A stretch of DNA of 64,000 nt from Jeotgalicoccus nanhaiensis. GTDB lineage: Bacteria; Bacillota; Bacilli; Staphylococcales; Salinicoccaceae. The position numbers were made by a program, and so were the translations under genes. Shown piece by piece: positions 1-9,438 of this stretch. The notes beneath the pieces were generated by a model. That model had not been told where the DNA came from and did not search any database. It was given only the letters and a program-made list of their open reading frames with translations. Position 1 is the first letter of the stretch. Every line of letters begins with the position of its first letter. The DNA lies in assembly GCA_004570955.1 (NCBI GenBank), contig SPPL01000005.1:80987-144986 (forward strand), read 5' to 3'.

Positions 1-1114
1 CCACACCGAGCACGTCATTCGCAATACCGCCGAGCAAGTTGCCGAGCAGCTGCCCGACTATCATAGCGTTAGCGAATAAGGTTGATGCGTAGCCGGGAAA
101 CTGCGGCAGCAGGTCCTGGAAATAACTGATTCCGAGACCGAGTAATATTGCTAAAAATAAAGCGAGCGGCAATTGTCCAATTAACATCATGGTGTAGCTC
201 TCAAAGATTCCAATCGATAAAAAGTACATGCTGCCGATAAAGCCGGCAATGATTAAAAGTGTTTTTGATGATACGCGTGAAGCGACATATCCCATAAATA
301 TCATAAGCGGCACTTCAAGCCCCGCACATAAACTTGCGAGTATACCGACTGCACTATCCGCTTCCCCTAGATACCCCGTTACAAACAGCGGCATATTCAA
401 GAGGTACATCCATTGTCCCACGTGAAGAAAGACAAAAGCAATAAACGGTATAAATAAAGTCAGACTGGTTAACAGATTCGGACTTTTCGGTTCCTCGTAG
501 CCGGTAATTTCAATCGTATTTTCTACCGCTGGCGGGTTGGAATTTTTAATTAGAAAGCTCGACATAAAGACGACAGCGAACATAATGACTGTCCCGAAAA
601 ACAAGCCTGTAAAATCGTAGCGGGCAAGCAGGATGGAACCGACGAGCGGTCCGAACAGGAAGCCGAAGCTGAACATCGAACGCAAAATCGTGTTTGCCAT
701 CACCGCGATACTTGAACGGTACTGGTTAATCGATTCGCGGGCGGATGCATACAGCTGGGGCATCGCAGGAGCACCCAATGAAAAGAATATAATATAAGAA
801 ATAATCAGTATCCAGGTGTTTGGAATAATTAAGAAGCTTAAAAATGCCATAATCTGCATCAAGAGAGCCGCAATGATTAAATATTTGCGGTCAAATTTGA
901 GCCTGTCGCTGTAACGGCCGATAATCGTGTTGACGAAAAAACTGCCGACAGCTGCCGAAGCCATAAATATACCGTAACCGGTAGAAGACATTCCATGTGT
1001 TTCCGTCATAAAAATAACGAGGAAGGGAGCTGTGATTGCAACCGCCATCCCAAGCATAGTCATATTCGTTAAAAATAATTTGTAGTTCTGTATTTGAAAT
1101 AAGTCTTTGATCAT
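1..1114 (-). CDS. MFS transporter, SET-like sugar efflux type (3' part cut by window edge)
   Basis: An open frame of 371 codons starts with ATG at 1114, behind a GGGGG-type ribosome binding site, and runs off the left edge of the window, so the C-terminus is missing. The translation is strongly hydrophobic with about ten predicted membrane spans. A charged loop between spans 2 and 3 reads GRYSDRLKFDRK, the usual major facilitator signature, and a central polar linker (around residues 190-215) separates two six-helix halves. The general layout resembles SET-family sugar efflux transporters; the substrate cannot be read from the sequence. The gene lies 15 bp after the LysR gene and is probably cotranscribed with it, so that regulator may control export. 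Confident for MFS, tentative for the SET subgroup. Confidence 0.8.
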   Translation of the reverse strand, partial: MIKDLFQIQNYKLFLTNMTMLGMAVAITAPFLVIFMTETHGMSSTGYGIFMASAAVGSFFVNTIIGRYSDRLKFDRKYLIIAALLMQIMAFLSFLIIPNTWILIISYIIFFSLGAPAMPQLYASARESINQYRSSIAVMANTILRSMFSFGFLFGPLVGSILLARYDFTGLFFGTVIMFAVVFMSSFLIKNSNPPAVENTIEITGYEEPKSPNLLTSLTLFIPFIAFVFLHVGQWMYLLNMPLFVTGYLGEADSAVGILASLCAGLEVPLMIFMGYVASRVSSKTLLIIAGFIGSMYFLSIGIFESYTMMLIGQLPLALFLAILLGLGISYFQDLLPQFPGYASTLFANAMIVGQLLGNLLGGIANDVLGV

Positions 1115-1129
1115 CTTCGTCCCCCGGCT

Positions 1130-1990
1130 TTAGTGTCCGCTGTTATGCGAATCTCTTTTGATTAAGTCGATAAAAGACTCTACCTGCGGCAGCATGAGTA
1201 CACTCTTGTCGTAAGAAATATAAGTGTCGCGGGTCAGCGGTTTGCCGTCTACCAGAACTTCTTCGATATGATAATTATCGAGGTCCAGTCCGTCTAATAC
1301 CAGTTCAGGCAGCACTGTAATACCTACTTTTTTACGCAGTAATTCGCGGCAGGTCGTAATCTGATCGACGAAAATTTGAGGTTCATATTTAATATTGAAA
1401 CGTTCTTCAAAATAATTTTTAATATGCGTAATATAGTCGGGATCTGCCTGGAATTCTATTACGGCGAGATCTTCAAGCTCGACGTCTTTCGGAGTAACCA
1501 GGTAGTGTTTATCACTGTAGAGCAGTTCATTTTCTTTATTTAAAATACGGGCTCCGCGTACAATTGATAAGTGATAGTCGCCCTGGTTCGCAATAATTTC
1601 TTTGGTCGAACCCACGTCAATTTTAACGTTTACATTCGGGAAATCACTTAAATACTTTGCCAGAATATCCGGCAGAATCGTATAGCCGATTAAAGAAGAT
1701 ACACCGATTGAAATTTTCCCTTCAACCGCGCCTTCGTTCGCCTGAATATAATCTTTAACGAGACGTTCTTCATCGACGACCTTTTTAGCATGTGCAATGA
1801 TTCTTTCTCCAACGCCGGTTGTATAGAGCGCTTTTTTAGTTCTGATAAAAATCTGCACACCCCATTCGTCTTCGATGGACTTCAGACGCTGACTGACTGC
1901 CGGCTGTGATATGTAGAGCTTTTCAGCAGCTTTACGCAAGGTTTTAGCTTCGCTTAATGTTGCAAGTAAACGATAATCATCAACTTTCAC
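1130..1990 (-). CDS. LysR family transcriptional regulator
   Basis: A 286-residue protein of normal LysR length. Residues 1-60 form the winged helix-turn-helix, with AAEKLYISQPAVSQRLKSIE as the recognition segment; residues about 90-280 are the periplasmic-binding-like effector domain. The start is GTG at 1990, seven bases after a good GGAGG site. It sits directly upstream of the MFS transporter on the same strand with a 15-bp gap, which suggests one transcript and control of a transport function. A short inverted repeat (AGCCATCC / GGATGGCT, 2011-2036) lies between it and the DUF402 gene, but the T-run after it is poor, so read-through from upstream is possible. The inducer is unknown. Confidence 0.88.
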   Translation of the reverse strand: MKVDDYRLLATLSEAKTLRKAAEKLYISQPAVSQRLKSIEDEWGVQIFIRTKKALYTTGVGERIIAHAKKVVDEERLVKDYIQANEGAVEGKISIGVSSLIGYTILPDILAKYLSDFPNVNVKIDVGSTKEIIANQGDYHLSIVRGARILNKENELLYSDKHYLVTPKDVELEDLAVIEFQADPDYITHIKNYFEERFNIKYEPQIFVDQITTCRELLRKKVGITVLPELVLDGLDLDNYHIEEVLVDGKPLTRDTYISYDKSVLMLPQVESFIDLIKRDSHNSGH

Positions 1991-2034
1991 GACATTACCT
2001 CCAGTGAATAAGCCATCCCCATTTCCCCGGATGG

Positions 2035-2571
2035 CTACATTAATTTTTTAAGTTCTTTTAAACACGATGCCGCAAGTTTTTTAAACTGGCTGAAATCCCT
2101 GTCAATTTCCGCCATCAGCTCGCGCGCAGTCCGATAGGCAAAATCTCTTTCTTTTGTACTGATAACTCCTTTTTTAAAAGCGCGTTTGATGTCCTCTTCA
2201 TCTACGAGTTCATAACGGCCGTCCGGCAGCACCAGAACGTCGAGATATAAATCCTGCCGCCGGGCTTTGCCGAGCTCCAAAGTATGAGAATAATTAATAT
2301 CAAAATAATATTGTATTTCCTGCCATTTTTCATCGTACATGACAGTAATGCTGTAATTGCGTTTTTCAGGCAGGAGCTGCATCCATTTAAAATTGTTAGC
2401 CACAACTAACGTATCTTCTCCGACCACGCGAACACTGAGCGGTTCACGAACTTTATGCATATGAATGATACCTGCCAATATTTTCTCACCCTGACAGGTA
2501 ATGATTGTTTCATCATATTTTGAGCGCACCAGCCGACGCCATTTTTTCTTATCCAGATACTTAGTTTTCAT
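2035..2571 (-). CDS. DUF402 domain protein, nucleoside di/triphosphatase-like
   Basis: A protein of 178 residues with the DUF402 pattern in its middle part, including YYFDINYSHTLELGKARR followed by DLYLDVLVLPDG and VDEEDI. These conserved acidic residues bind metal in characterised members of the family, some of which hydrolyse nucleoside tri- and diphosphates. ATG at 2571 is preferred over ATG at 2580, because the AGGAG site lies nine bases from the former and directly abuts the latter. It stands alone on the minus strand between a terminator for the ABC permease and the LysR gene. Molecular activity is inferred from the family only. Confidence 0.75.
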   Translation of the reverse strand: MKTKYLDKKKWRRLVRSKYDETIITCQGEKILAGIIHMHKVREPLSVRVVGEDTLVVANNFKWMQLLPEKRNYSITVMYDEKWQEIQYYFDINYSHTLELGKARRQDLYLDVLVLPDGRYELVDEEDIKRAFKKGVISTKERDFAYRTARELMAEIDRDFSQFKKLAASCLKELKKLM

Positions 2572-2611
2572 GGCATTCATCTCCTACTGGTAATTATACA
2601 AAAAAAAGAAA

Positions 2612-2660
2612 ACAAAAGTATAGAGATAGGCATCAATTTTACCTATCTCTATAACTTTTG
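2612..2660 (-). terminator. Rho-independent terminator after the ABC permease
   Basis: An almost perfect stem (arms AAAAGTATAGAGATAGG and CCTATCTCTATAACTTTT) just after the stop at 2669. On the minus strand it is followed by a T-rich stretch. It ends the GntR-ABC operon. Confidence 0.8.
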
Positions 2661-2668
2661 CTTATATT

Positions 2669-4624
2669 TTATTGTATAGCCAGAATGCTGAAGTCCATTT
2701 CTGCCGGATAATCTTCTTCTGATTCTGTATAATCCGGATAGCTGTATATGAGCAGTTTGCTACCTTCAGGCGCCAGTTCACCATCATTGACCCGGCTGAT
2801 AATATCTGTTTTCTGCTCTTCAGATAAGTTTTCAAGCTCATGTTTGTCTGCCAGTTCCCGTATGTTCAATTCCTTGTAATCATTAAAGAATGTTTCAAGT
2901 TCATCAGCTGGTATGTCCGCGATGAACATTTCACTCGACTGATTAAGGTATAATATTTCTTCCATCAGAAGATCAGATTCTGCAATCCGTTTTAGAACTG
3001 CTTCATTATAAATTGAGCTCATGCCCGACTCGTAATTGTTTTCATAATTAGCACTTGCTTCAATACGGCCCGTTTCATTTGTGATATAAGGATTATATTC
3101 CATTAATTGAGCGCTGTGATTCTTATAATCTTCTATTAATGACCGGTCTGCTTTCAGAGTATTGTTAAACAGCCAAAGCTCTGTCATTTCCGGGTGCTGT
3201 TTAATGTTTTCAAGGAAGTCCGCATTAATATTATACTTGGCCGAATTCAGCTGCTTAGTAATCTGCACTGCTTCAGAATCATTCTGAAGGGTTTGGAAGG
3301 TGCGATTCATCACACTGCCATCTTCCATCTTGTACTGGAATTCAAGCCGGGCAGTTTCATCCCCCGTATATATATTCGGGAAAGATTTATCTTCAATCGC
3401 AGTCTCATGTGCTTTGATTGCAGATTCAATCACTTTCTCGTCATCATTAAATAAAAATCCTTCTTCGAAATATTCATCGAGAGAGTCGCTCGTGTAGTAC
3501 ATATAATCGTCAGCAATATAAACACTTGCTACTTCTTCTTCGGACGGCACATCATTTACATATTTTGTCCAGCCGATTAAAAACACGAGCCAAAAAATAA
3601 TAATAACAAGCACCGTAAATACTATCGACTTCCAGCTGAACTGTATTTTCACACTGTTCTGGAAGAACATTTCCACAATTAAGTAGGCAACAATTGCCCC
3701 CACGGCAAACCCAAAAACAGATACTGCTGGAGAAACTGGTATTAACAGCGATACCGAGGCCCCTACTGCCAGCATACCGGCAATCGTCGTCACTGCTGTC
3801 AAAATTTCTTTCAGCCATACAAAGTTAAAACTTGCTGTCACTTTCTCGTTGCGGTGGTATTTATACAGCACAAAAGACAATACAATCAGCAGGATGGCTG
3901 CTGCAGCCCATAAAAGGCTGAGTGGCGTATTAATTCCGTCATAAAGCTGGGTGACTGCAATATAAGGAAACGTTGCGTTCAGCACTAATTCCGAATGTTC
4001 CATAAATGATGAAGAAATTCCATCATATAATACATTTGCCGCCGCATACGTTAATGCCCATACGGCGAGCGGCAGAAACAAGGCCAGAATAATCACCTGC
4101 ATGTGCAGGAAGATACCATTAACTAAAAACCCTGTAAATATTGCTATCGCAAAAACAACAAAGTGAGCAAAAAGAGCATAGATTAACCATTTAGCGATAT
4201 CTGTTACTGCAATTTCCGGAATGAATATCATCCGCTCAATAAGCAGTATTACCGCACTGATAACCAGCGGGACAACGATTGCTGTTATGCCCGTTAATAA
4301 GACATGTATCAAAAGAGCTGTCCGTTTAACCGGCAGACTGTGCATGAAATCAGATGAACTCTCATCGTTTAAATAGTTCAGTAAAAACATTGCTAAAAAC
4401 GCTGTAAAAATCATACCGATAATCAGCTGCCCGGAAGCTATTTGAAATAAGAAGTTTTCCGGAATCTGATAGTCCGGATAAAAATCTCTGTCGAACGTCA
4501 CAATCCATATCGACAGAGGCAGAGCAATAATATTCAAGGCCATAAAGACAATCGTCAGCCAGAATATCGTACCCGTGAAATGGGACAGTAATGTTTTATT
4601 CAACAATGATGTTTGAGATTTCAT
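2669..4624 (-). CDS. ABC-2 type transporter permease (YtrC/YtrD-like)
   Basis: A membrane protein of about 651 residues. The first part (residues about 15-350) has eight to ten hydrophobic spans; a long soluble, acidic C-terminal part (about 360-650) follows a single span near residue 345. It is the third gene of a GntR-ATPase-permease set and overlaps the ATPase gene by 29 bp, so the two are translationally coupled. ATG at 4624 is chosen because a GGGGGA site lies ten bases upstream; an ATG at 4645 in the same frame has no such site. Such modules in Bacillus and staphylococci respond to cell-envelope stress; the substrate is not evident. The large extracytoplasmic domain has no motif I recognise. 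Confidence 0.8.
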   Translation of the reverse strand: MKSQTSLLNKTLLSHFTGTIFWLTIVFMALNIIALPLSIWIVTFDRDFYPDYQIPENFLFQIASGQLIIGMIFTAFLAMFLLNYLNDESSSDFMHSLPVKRTALLIHVLLTGITAIVVPLVISAVILLIERMIFIPEIAVTDIAKWLIYALFAHFVVFAIAIFTGFLVNGIFLHMQVIILALFLPLAVWALTYAAANVLYDGISSSFMEHSELVLNATFPYIAVTQLYDGINTPLSLLWAAAAILLIVLSFVLYKYHRNEKVTASFNFVWLKEILTAVTTIAGMLAVGASVSLLIPVSPAVSVFGFAVGAIVAYLIVEMFFQNSVKIQFSWKSIVFTVLVIIIFWLVFLIGWTKYVNDVPSEEEVASVYIADDYMYYTSDSLDEYFEEGFLFNDDEKVIESAIKAHETAIEDKSFPNIYTGDETARLEFQYKMEDGSVMNRTFQTLQNDSEAVQITKQLNSAKYNINADFLENIKQHPEMTELWLFNNTLKADRSLIEDYKNHSAQLMEYNPYITNETGRIEASANYENNYESGMSSIYNEAVLKRIAESDLLMEEILYLNQSSEMFIADIPADELETFFNDYKELNIRELADKHELENLSEEQKTDIISRVNDGELAPEGSKLLIYSYPDYTESEEDYPAEMDFSILAIQ

Positions 4625-5501
4625 AACCGAGTTCCCCCATTTCATAAGTAAATATTTCTTCCAGCGTCAGCGGCAGAATGTCGTACATCAGCGGATTATA
4701 TTTCGTCACTTTTTCTTCCAGATTAGATATATCTCCTTTTACGATACACGTAATAATACGTCCTTTAACTTTATGGTGAACGACATTCAGATCAGTGAAA
4801 AACTTATCTTCAGGCAGTTCTTTAAAGGCAATCTGCAGCTTGCAGTGCGTGCCTCTGATATCCGTCAGTTCTTTGTGGAAGAGTATTTTTCCGTCATGCA
4901 TAATCGATACCGAGTCGCACAGGTCTTCCATTTCTCTTAAATTATGACTTGAAGCAACGACGGTCATCCCGTGGTTTGCAATGTCCTGCATCAGAATATT
5001 TTTAACCTGTTTCCGCATAATCGGATCGAGTCCGTCAAACGGTTCATCCAGCAGCATCACTTTCGGTCTCGCTGAGAAAGCAAGGATAAAGGCGGCCTGC
5101 CGCTTCATTCCTTTCGACAGCTGATTCAGCTGTTTATCAGGTGCAATACCGAAGTGACCGGACAGTTGTAAAAAACGCTCATCCGACCAGTTCTTATACA
5201 TTGCTTTGTAAAACTTCGCCATCTTCTTTAAACTCGCACCTTTAAAAAAGAAAGGAATATCGTGCATGAAGATTACATCACTTTTAATATCCGGGTTCTC
5301 ATAAATACTTTGGCCGTCGTAGCTGACCGTGCCGCTGTCCGCTTTATAAATGCCTGACAGCACCTTCATCAATGTTGTTTTGCCTGCTCCGTTCGATCCT
5401 AAAAGCCCATGAATCGTACCTTCTGTAATTGATAAATCTATATTCTCAACTGCAGTATTTTTACCAAAACTCTTCTTTGCACCGTTTACCAAAAGCTTCA
5501 T
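4596..5501 (-). CDS. ABC transporter ATP-binding protein (YtrB-like)
   Basis: A 301-residue ATPase with Walker A GSNGAGKT, a signature of the form LSKGMKRQAAF, Walker B VMLLDEPFDGLDP and the switch His in ASSHNLREME. The C-terminal 80 residues are the variable regulatory tail usual in YtrB-type ATPases. The start codon overlaps the stop of the GntR gene (ATGA), and an AAGGAGG site precedes it, so translation is coupled. It supplies energy for the permease encoded next. Confidence 0.92.
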   Translation of the reverse strand: MKLLVNGAKKSFGKNTAVENIDLSITEGTIHGLLGSNGAGKTTLMKVLSGIYKADSGTVSYDGQSIYENPDIKSDVIFMHDIPFFFKGASLKKMAKFYKAMYKNWSDERFLQLSGHFGIAPDKQLNQLSKGMKRQAAFILAFSARPKVMLLDEPFDGLDPIMRKQVKNILMQDIANHGMTVVASSHNLREMEDLCDSVSIMHDGKILFHKELTDIRGTHCKLQIAFKELPEDKFFTDLNVVHHKVKGRIITCIVKGDISNLEEKVTKYNPLMYDILPLTLEEIFTYEMGELGYEISNIIVE

Positions 5502-5878
5502 TCCTGTCCCTCCTTTTCGCGTTCTGCTTTATCTATCATTGCTTTTAAAGATACTCCCGGCACATCGAGAAATACCAGTTCCTTAATCAGGCGTTCCACT
5601 TCTGCCGTTAATGTTTTAATATGCTCTCTGTTCATCGTTTCCGTCATATCATTCACAAAACTCCCTTTTCCGGGACGGGAAATCACGTACCCTTCCCTTT
5701 CCAATTCTCTGTAAGCTTTCTGGATCGTGTTGGGATTAATCGTAAGTTCCTGGGCCAGACTGCGTACTGACGGCAGTTTTTCTTCCGGCAGCAGCACTCC
5801 TTGAATAATCAGACGTTTTACGTTTTCTATAATCTGTTCATATATAGGCATGCGGCTTTTTACATCGATATCAAACAC
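5498..5878 (-). CDS. GntR family regulator, YtrA subfamily
   Basis: A 126-residue protein: residues 1-75 are the GntR winged helix (IYEQIIENVKRLIIQG, then SVRSLAQELTINPNTIQKAY), and the short tail of about 50 residues marks the YtrA subfamily, whose members have only a small dimerisation segment. It starts at GTG 5878 behind AGGAGG. It is first in the operon with the ABC ATPase and permease and most likely represses it through the palindrome 23 bp upstream of its start. Confidence 0.9.
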   Translation of the reverse strand: MFDIDVKSRMPIYEQIIENVKRLIIQGVLLPEEKLPSVRSLAQELTINPNTIQKAYRELEREGYVISRPGKGSFVNDMTETMNREHIKTLTAEVERLIKELVFLDVPGVSLKAMIDKAEREKEGQE

Positions 5879-5900
5879 GTATCCACCTCCTGTCGGTTCG

Positions 5901-5932
5901 CTGTACTAACTGTATTAATTAATATAGTACAG
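5901..5932. promoter_or_regulatory. Palindromic operator, likely for the YtrA-type regulator
   Basis: Perfect 8-bp arms CTGTACTA (5901-5908) and TAGTACAG (5925-5932) separated by 16 bp of AT-rich DNA. It lies just upstream of the GntR gene, where a promoter would be. YtrA-type regulators normally act on such sites in their own promoter, so autorepression is a reasonable inference. It also lies near the divergent arg operon promoter (6019 onward) but not within it. Confidence 0.65.
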
Positions 5933-6018
5933 CTGAAACAGAACATCGTCAATAAATTTGTTATCATTTTGATAACTTAAATTTATACCAAATAAAGAGA
6001 ATATATACGGTAAAACAC

Positions 6019-6047
6019 TTGATTTATGAATTTAATTTGTATATTAT
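6019..6047 (+). promoter_or_regulatory. Sigma-A promoter of the arg operon with ARG-box-like sites
   Basis: -35 TTGATT (6019-6024) and -10 TATTAT (6042-6047) are exactly 17 bp apart. The spacer contains ATGAATTTAATTTG, whose TGAAT half matches an ArgR/AhrC box; a second weaker candidate (CGAATAATAATTAG) lies at 6083-6096 in the leader. The promoter is well supported. The ArgR sites are only half-matches and are inference. Confidence 0.6.
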
Positions 6048-6122
6048 AAACAACAACTAATAATTATAAATATACAATATAACGAATAATAATTAGATAA
6101 TAAGTCTAAAAGGAGTGTTTTC

Positions 6123-7130
6123 ATGCATTTTCAAGGAAAAAGTTTTTTAACAATCAGTGATTTCAATAAGAAAGAAGTCGAATATCTGATTGATTTTGCT
6201 ATTCATTTAAAACAACTAAAGAAAAATAATATACCTCACCAGTATTTAAAAGGACAGAATATCGCACTGCTGTTTGAAAAGTCTTCAACACGTACACGCG
6301 CTGCTTTTACAGTCGCAGCAAATGACCTTGGAGCATCTCCTGAGTTTTTAGGTTCCGGTGATATCCAGCTCGGTAAAAAAGAATCTGTAGCAGATACCGC
6401 TAAAATTTTAGGCAGCATGTTCGACGGTCTGGAATACAGAGGACAGAGTCAGGCAGTTGTTGAAGAACTTGCTGAACACTCTGGTGTGCCTGTCTGGAAC
6501 GGTCTGACAGACGCCTCACATCCTACACAGATGATTGGCGACTTCATGACGATTAAAGAAGAGTTCGGCACATTTGATGGCCTTAAGCTTGTCTACTCGG
6601 GAGACGGACGTAACAATGTTGCGAACTCACTGCTTGTAACGGCAGCCATTCTCGGCATTGATGTCACAATCGCAGCTCCGGGATCACTATCCCCGGAAGA
6701 TGCTTACGTGACGCTGGCACAAGAATACGCCAAAAAATCCGGCTCAGCTGTTGAAATTACATCGGACATTAAAGCAGCTGTTAAAGATGCAAATGTGCTT
6801 TATACAGACGTCTGGGTATCCATGGGTGAAGAAGAACACTTTGAAGAACGAGTGAACACACTCCTTCCATATCAAGTTAATAAGACGCTTCTTTCAGAAG
6901 TCAGCGAGAACTTTATCTTCATGCACTGCCTGCCGGCCTTTCACGATACAAATACCGAGTACGGAAAAAACGTTGCTGAAGAGTTCGGTATTGAAGAAAT
7001 GGAAGTTACATCTGAAGTATTCGAAGCAGATTACGCGAAACAGTTTGAACAGGGTGAAAACCGCATGCATTCTATTAAAGCGATTATGGCAGCAACAAAC
7101 GGCAGCTTATTTATACCGGATTTAAATTGA
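6123..7130 (+). CDS. argF: Ornithine carbamoyltransferase
   Basis: A 335-residue enzyme joining carbamoyl phosphate and ornithine to give citrulline. The carbamoyl phosphate loop STRTR (residues 55-59), HPTQ (133-136), DVWVSMG (229-235, ornithine side) and HCLP (268-271) are all intact, which separates it from aspartate carbamoyltransferase. It is the first gene of a five-gene arginine operon with a good AGGAG site, and its own promoter lies about 75 bp upstream. Placing argF first, ahead of argC, means carbamoylation is made together with the ornithine branch. In some Firmicutes a similar enzyme is catabolic (arcB), but the context here is clearly anabolic. Confidence 0.96.
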   Translation: MHFQGKSFLTISDFNKKEVEYLIDFAIHLKQLKKNNIPHQYLKGQNIALLFEKSSTRTRAAFTVAANDLGASPEFLGSGDIQLGKKESVADTAKILGSMFDGLEYRGQSQAVVEELAEHSGVPVWNGLTDASHPTQMIGDFMTIKEEFGTFDGLKLVYSGDGRNNVANSLLVTAAILGIDVTIAAPGSLSPEDAYVTLAQEYAKKSGSAVEITSDIKAAVKDANVLYTDVWVSMGEEEHFEERVNTLLPYQVNKTLLSEVSENFIFMHCLPAFHDTNTEYGKNVAEEFGIEEMEVTSEVFEADYAKQFEQGENRMHSIKAIMAATNGSLFIPDLN

Positions 7131-7152
7131 TAAAAATTCAGGAGGTCATATT

Positions 7153-8193
7153 ATGATCAAAGTCAGTATTATCGGTGCAACAGGTTACACAGGCAGCGAG
7201 CTTTTACGTTATTTAATTCCCCACTCGGAAGTTGAACTCATGTATTTAACATCGCGCAGCCATGCTGGTACAAAGGCTGACAGTTACTACCCCTTCTTAA
7301 AAGGAAGTATCGACAAGCAGTTTTCAGAACTCAATCAAGAAGCAGTATTCGGTGAGAGCGATGTCGTCTTTATCTGTCTGCCCCACGGTCATTCGATGGA
7401 ACTTTCAGCAGCAGCTTCAGAATATGATGTAAAAATTATCGACCTCGGCGCTGATTTCCGTCTGAAAAATATCGATGTCTATGAACAGACTTATAACGTT
7501 GAACAGGCTGCGCCAAATTTACTGAAAGATTTTGTCTACGGCCTGCCTGAAAAATACAGAAATGATATTAAAAACGCGAAATACATTGCCAATCCCGGGT
7601 GCTTCGTGACAAGTGCCTTACTTGGTCTCCTTCCTGCAGTAAGCGATGCTCTGATTGATGAACAGTCTGTTATTATCGACAGTAAAACGGGTGTCAGCGG
7701 GGCGGGGCGCAGCGCTTCGGTTGATAAGCTGCTGACGGAACTGATGGGCAACTTTAAAGCATACAACCCACTCGCCCACCGCCATATTCCGGAAATTGAG
7801 CAGGAACTGAACAGCTCATCAAAAAATGCTGTACAGGTGCAGTTTACGCCTCACTTACTCCCGGCAGAGCGCGGTATCTTCTCAACAATTTACGCAACAG
7901 TTAAAGACGACATTACTGAAGCTGACGTTATTGACAGCTATAAGTCAGCATATGAAAATGAACCGTTCGTTCACGTACTAGAGTCAGGAGAACTGCCTCA
8001 GATGAAACACGTTGCCGGGACAAACAGCTGTCAGCTGTCGGTACAGCTGGACGAACGCACAGGCAGGCTTCTTGTTTTATCAGTTATCGATAACTTAGGC
8101 AAAGGCGCAGCAGGACAAGCGGTACAAAATATGAACATCATGTTTGGATTGCCTGAAAAATCAGGACTGACTACCATTGCCATGATGCCTTAG
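7153..8193 (+). CDS. argC: N-acetyl-gamma-glutamyl-phosphate reductase
   Basis: A 346-residue NADPH-dependent enzyme that reduces acetylglutamyl phosphate to the semialdehyde. The Rossmann start is GATGYTG (residues 8-14), the catalytic cysteine is C150 in NPGCF, and the His of AHRH is present in the PLAHRHIPE segment. An AGGAGG site precedes the ATG at 7153, 22 bp after argF. Normal length and all catalytic residues present. Confidence 0.96.
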   Translation: MIKVSIIGATGYTGSELLRYLIPHSEVELMYLTSRSHAGTKADSYYPFLKGSIDKQFSELNQEAVFGESDVVFICLPHGHSMELSAAASEYDVKIIDLGADFRLKNIDVYEQTYNVEQAAPNLLKDFVYGLPEKYRNDIKNAKYIANPGCFVTSALLGLLPAVSDALIDEQSVIIDSKTGVSGAGRSASVDKLLTELMGNFKAYNPLAHRHIPEIEQELNSSSKNAVQVQFTPHLLPAERGIFSTIYATVKDDITEADVIDSYKSAYENEPFVHVLESGELPQMKHVAGTNSCQLSVQLDERTGRLLVLSVIDNLGKGAAGQAVQNMNIMFGLPEKSGLTTIAMMP

Positions 8194-8207
8194 AGAGGGT
8201 TTTTGAT

Positions 8208-9428
8208 ATGCAGATTACAGAGAAAAAAGGATTGGTGCAAAAAGGACTTTGTGCGGTTGAAGGCGTCGAAACAAACGGTATACATACCGGTTTTAAAGCT
8301 CAGGATAAGGATCTTGCGCTCATCTATTTTCCGGATGGTGCAACCGTAACAGGAGTGTTTACGAGAAATAAAGTGAAAGCACACTCCGTACTTTACGATA
8401 TGAAAATGCTTAAAAACTTTACAGATTTTAAAGCTATTTTGGTTAACAGCGGCAATGCTAATGCGTGCAATGGACTGAATGGCGAAGAGGATATTCAGTC
8501 AATGACTTCAGCTCTGGCAAAAAAACTGAATATCGAATCGCATGAAGTTCTCGTCAGCTCGACAGGTGTCATCGGTGAGCCGATGAATTTAAAACCATTC
8601 TATACTGGTCTCGATTCGCTGATTGGCGGACTTGGCACGGACACTTCCACCTCAGCTGCCGAGGCAATTATGACGACGGATACTGTGCCGAAAGAACTGT
8701 CATTAGAAGCTGAAATCGACGATCACACTGTGCATTTCGGCGCCATGATTAAAGGTGCAGGTATGATTCATCCGAATATGGGCACCATGCTCGGCTACAT
8801 TGTTACCGATGCCGGACTGCCGCAAGCTGACTTAAACACCGCTTTGAAATCTGCAGCTGACGACAGCTTTAACGTCATGACAGTCGACGGCGACACGAGT
8901 ACAAATGATACTGTGCTGCTCGCTTCTACTAACAAAATTATGCTCGATGAAAGTCATGCGGCCGAATTTACTTCGGTGCTGACTGCGCTGTGCCAAAAGT
9001 TATCGCAGATGATTGCACGCGACGCTGAAGGTGCGACGAAGTTCGTTACCGTAAATGTTATTAATGCATATAGCAAAAGTGATGCTGTCAGTGTGGCAAA
9101 AACAGTCGCCACATCGAGCCTCGTTAAAACAGCTGTTTACGGTCAGGACGCCAACTGGGGCCGGGTTATTATGGCCATCGGCAACAGTGAAACTGATTAT
9201 TTAGATCCGACTACAATAACGATTAAATTCACTTCAGGCAATGATGAAGTTCTCGTCTGTCATGAGGGTCTCGCAGTACCTTTCGATGAAGCCCGCGCTT
9301 ATGAAATTTTAAGCGCTGCAGATATTGGGATTTTTATCGATTTAAATGCAGGTGAATCTTCAGCTCAAGTATGGACGTGTGATATGTCACTCGATTATGT
9401 AAAAATAAATGCGGACTACAGAAGTTAG
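8208..9428 (+). CDS. argJ: Glutamate N-acetyltransferase / ornithine acetyltransferase (ArgJ)
   Basis: A 406-residue precursor of the self-cleaving Ntn-type enzyme that moves the acetyl group from acetylornithine to glutamate. The cleavage motif PNMGTMLGY is intact, with the nucleophile Thr193 at the new N-terminus of the beta chain. Most homologues have PNMATML, so Gly replaces Ala just before the scissile bond. It starts 14 bp after argC behind a GAGAGGG site. Whether it is bifunctional (also using acetyl-CoA) cannot be told from sequence; no separate argA was seen here. Confidence 0.95.
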   Translation: MQITEKKGLVQKGLCAVEGVETNGIHTGFKAQDKDLALIYFPDGATVTGVFTRNKVKAHSVLYDMKMLKNFTDFKAILVNSGNANACNGLNGEEDIQSMTSALAKKLNIESHEVLVSSTGVIGEPMNLKPFYTGLDSLIGGLGTDTSTSAAEAIMTTDTVPKELSLEAEIDDHTVHFGAMIKGAGMIHPNMGTMLGYIVTDAGLPQADLNTALKSAADDSFNVMTVDGDTSTNDTVLLASTNKIMLDESHAAEFTSVLTALCQKLSQMIARDAEGATKFVTVNVINAYSKSDAVSVAKTVATSSLVKTAVYGQDANWGRVIMAIGNSETDYLDPTTITIKFTSGNDEVLVCHEGLAVPFDEARAYEILSAADIGIFIDLNAGESSAQVWTCDMSLDYVKINADYRS

Positions 9429-9438
9429 GATGATAATC

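Noticed and set aside
9409..9438. ATG 9409 or 9430 as the argB start
   Set aside because: 9409 overlaps argJ without a suitable ribosome site; AGGATGA is best spaced for 9439.
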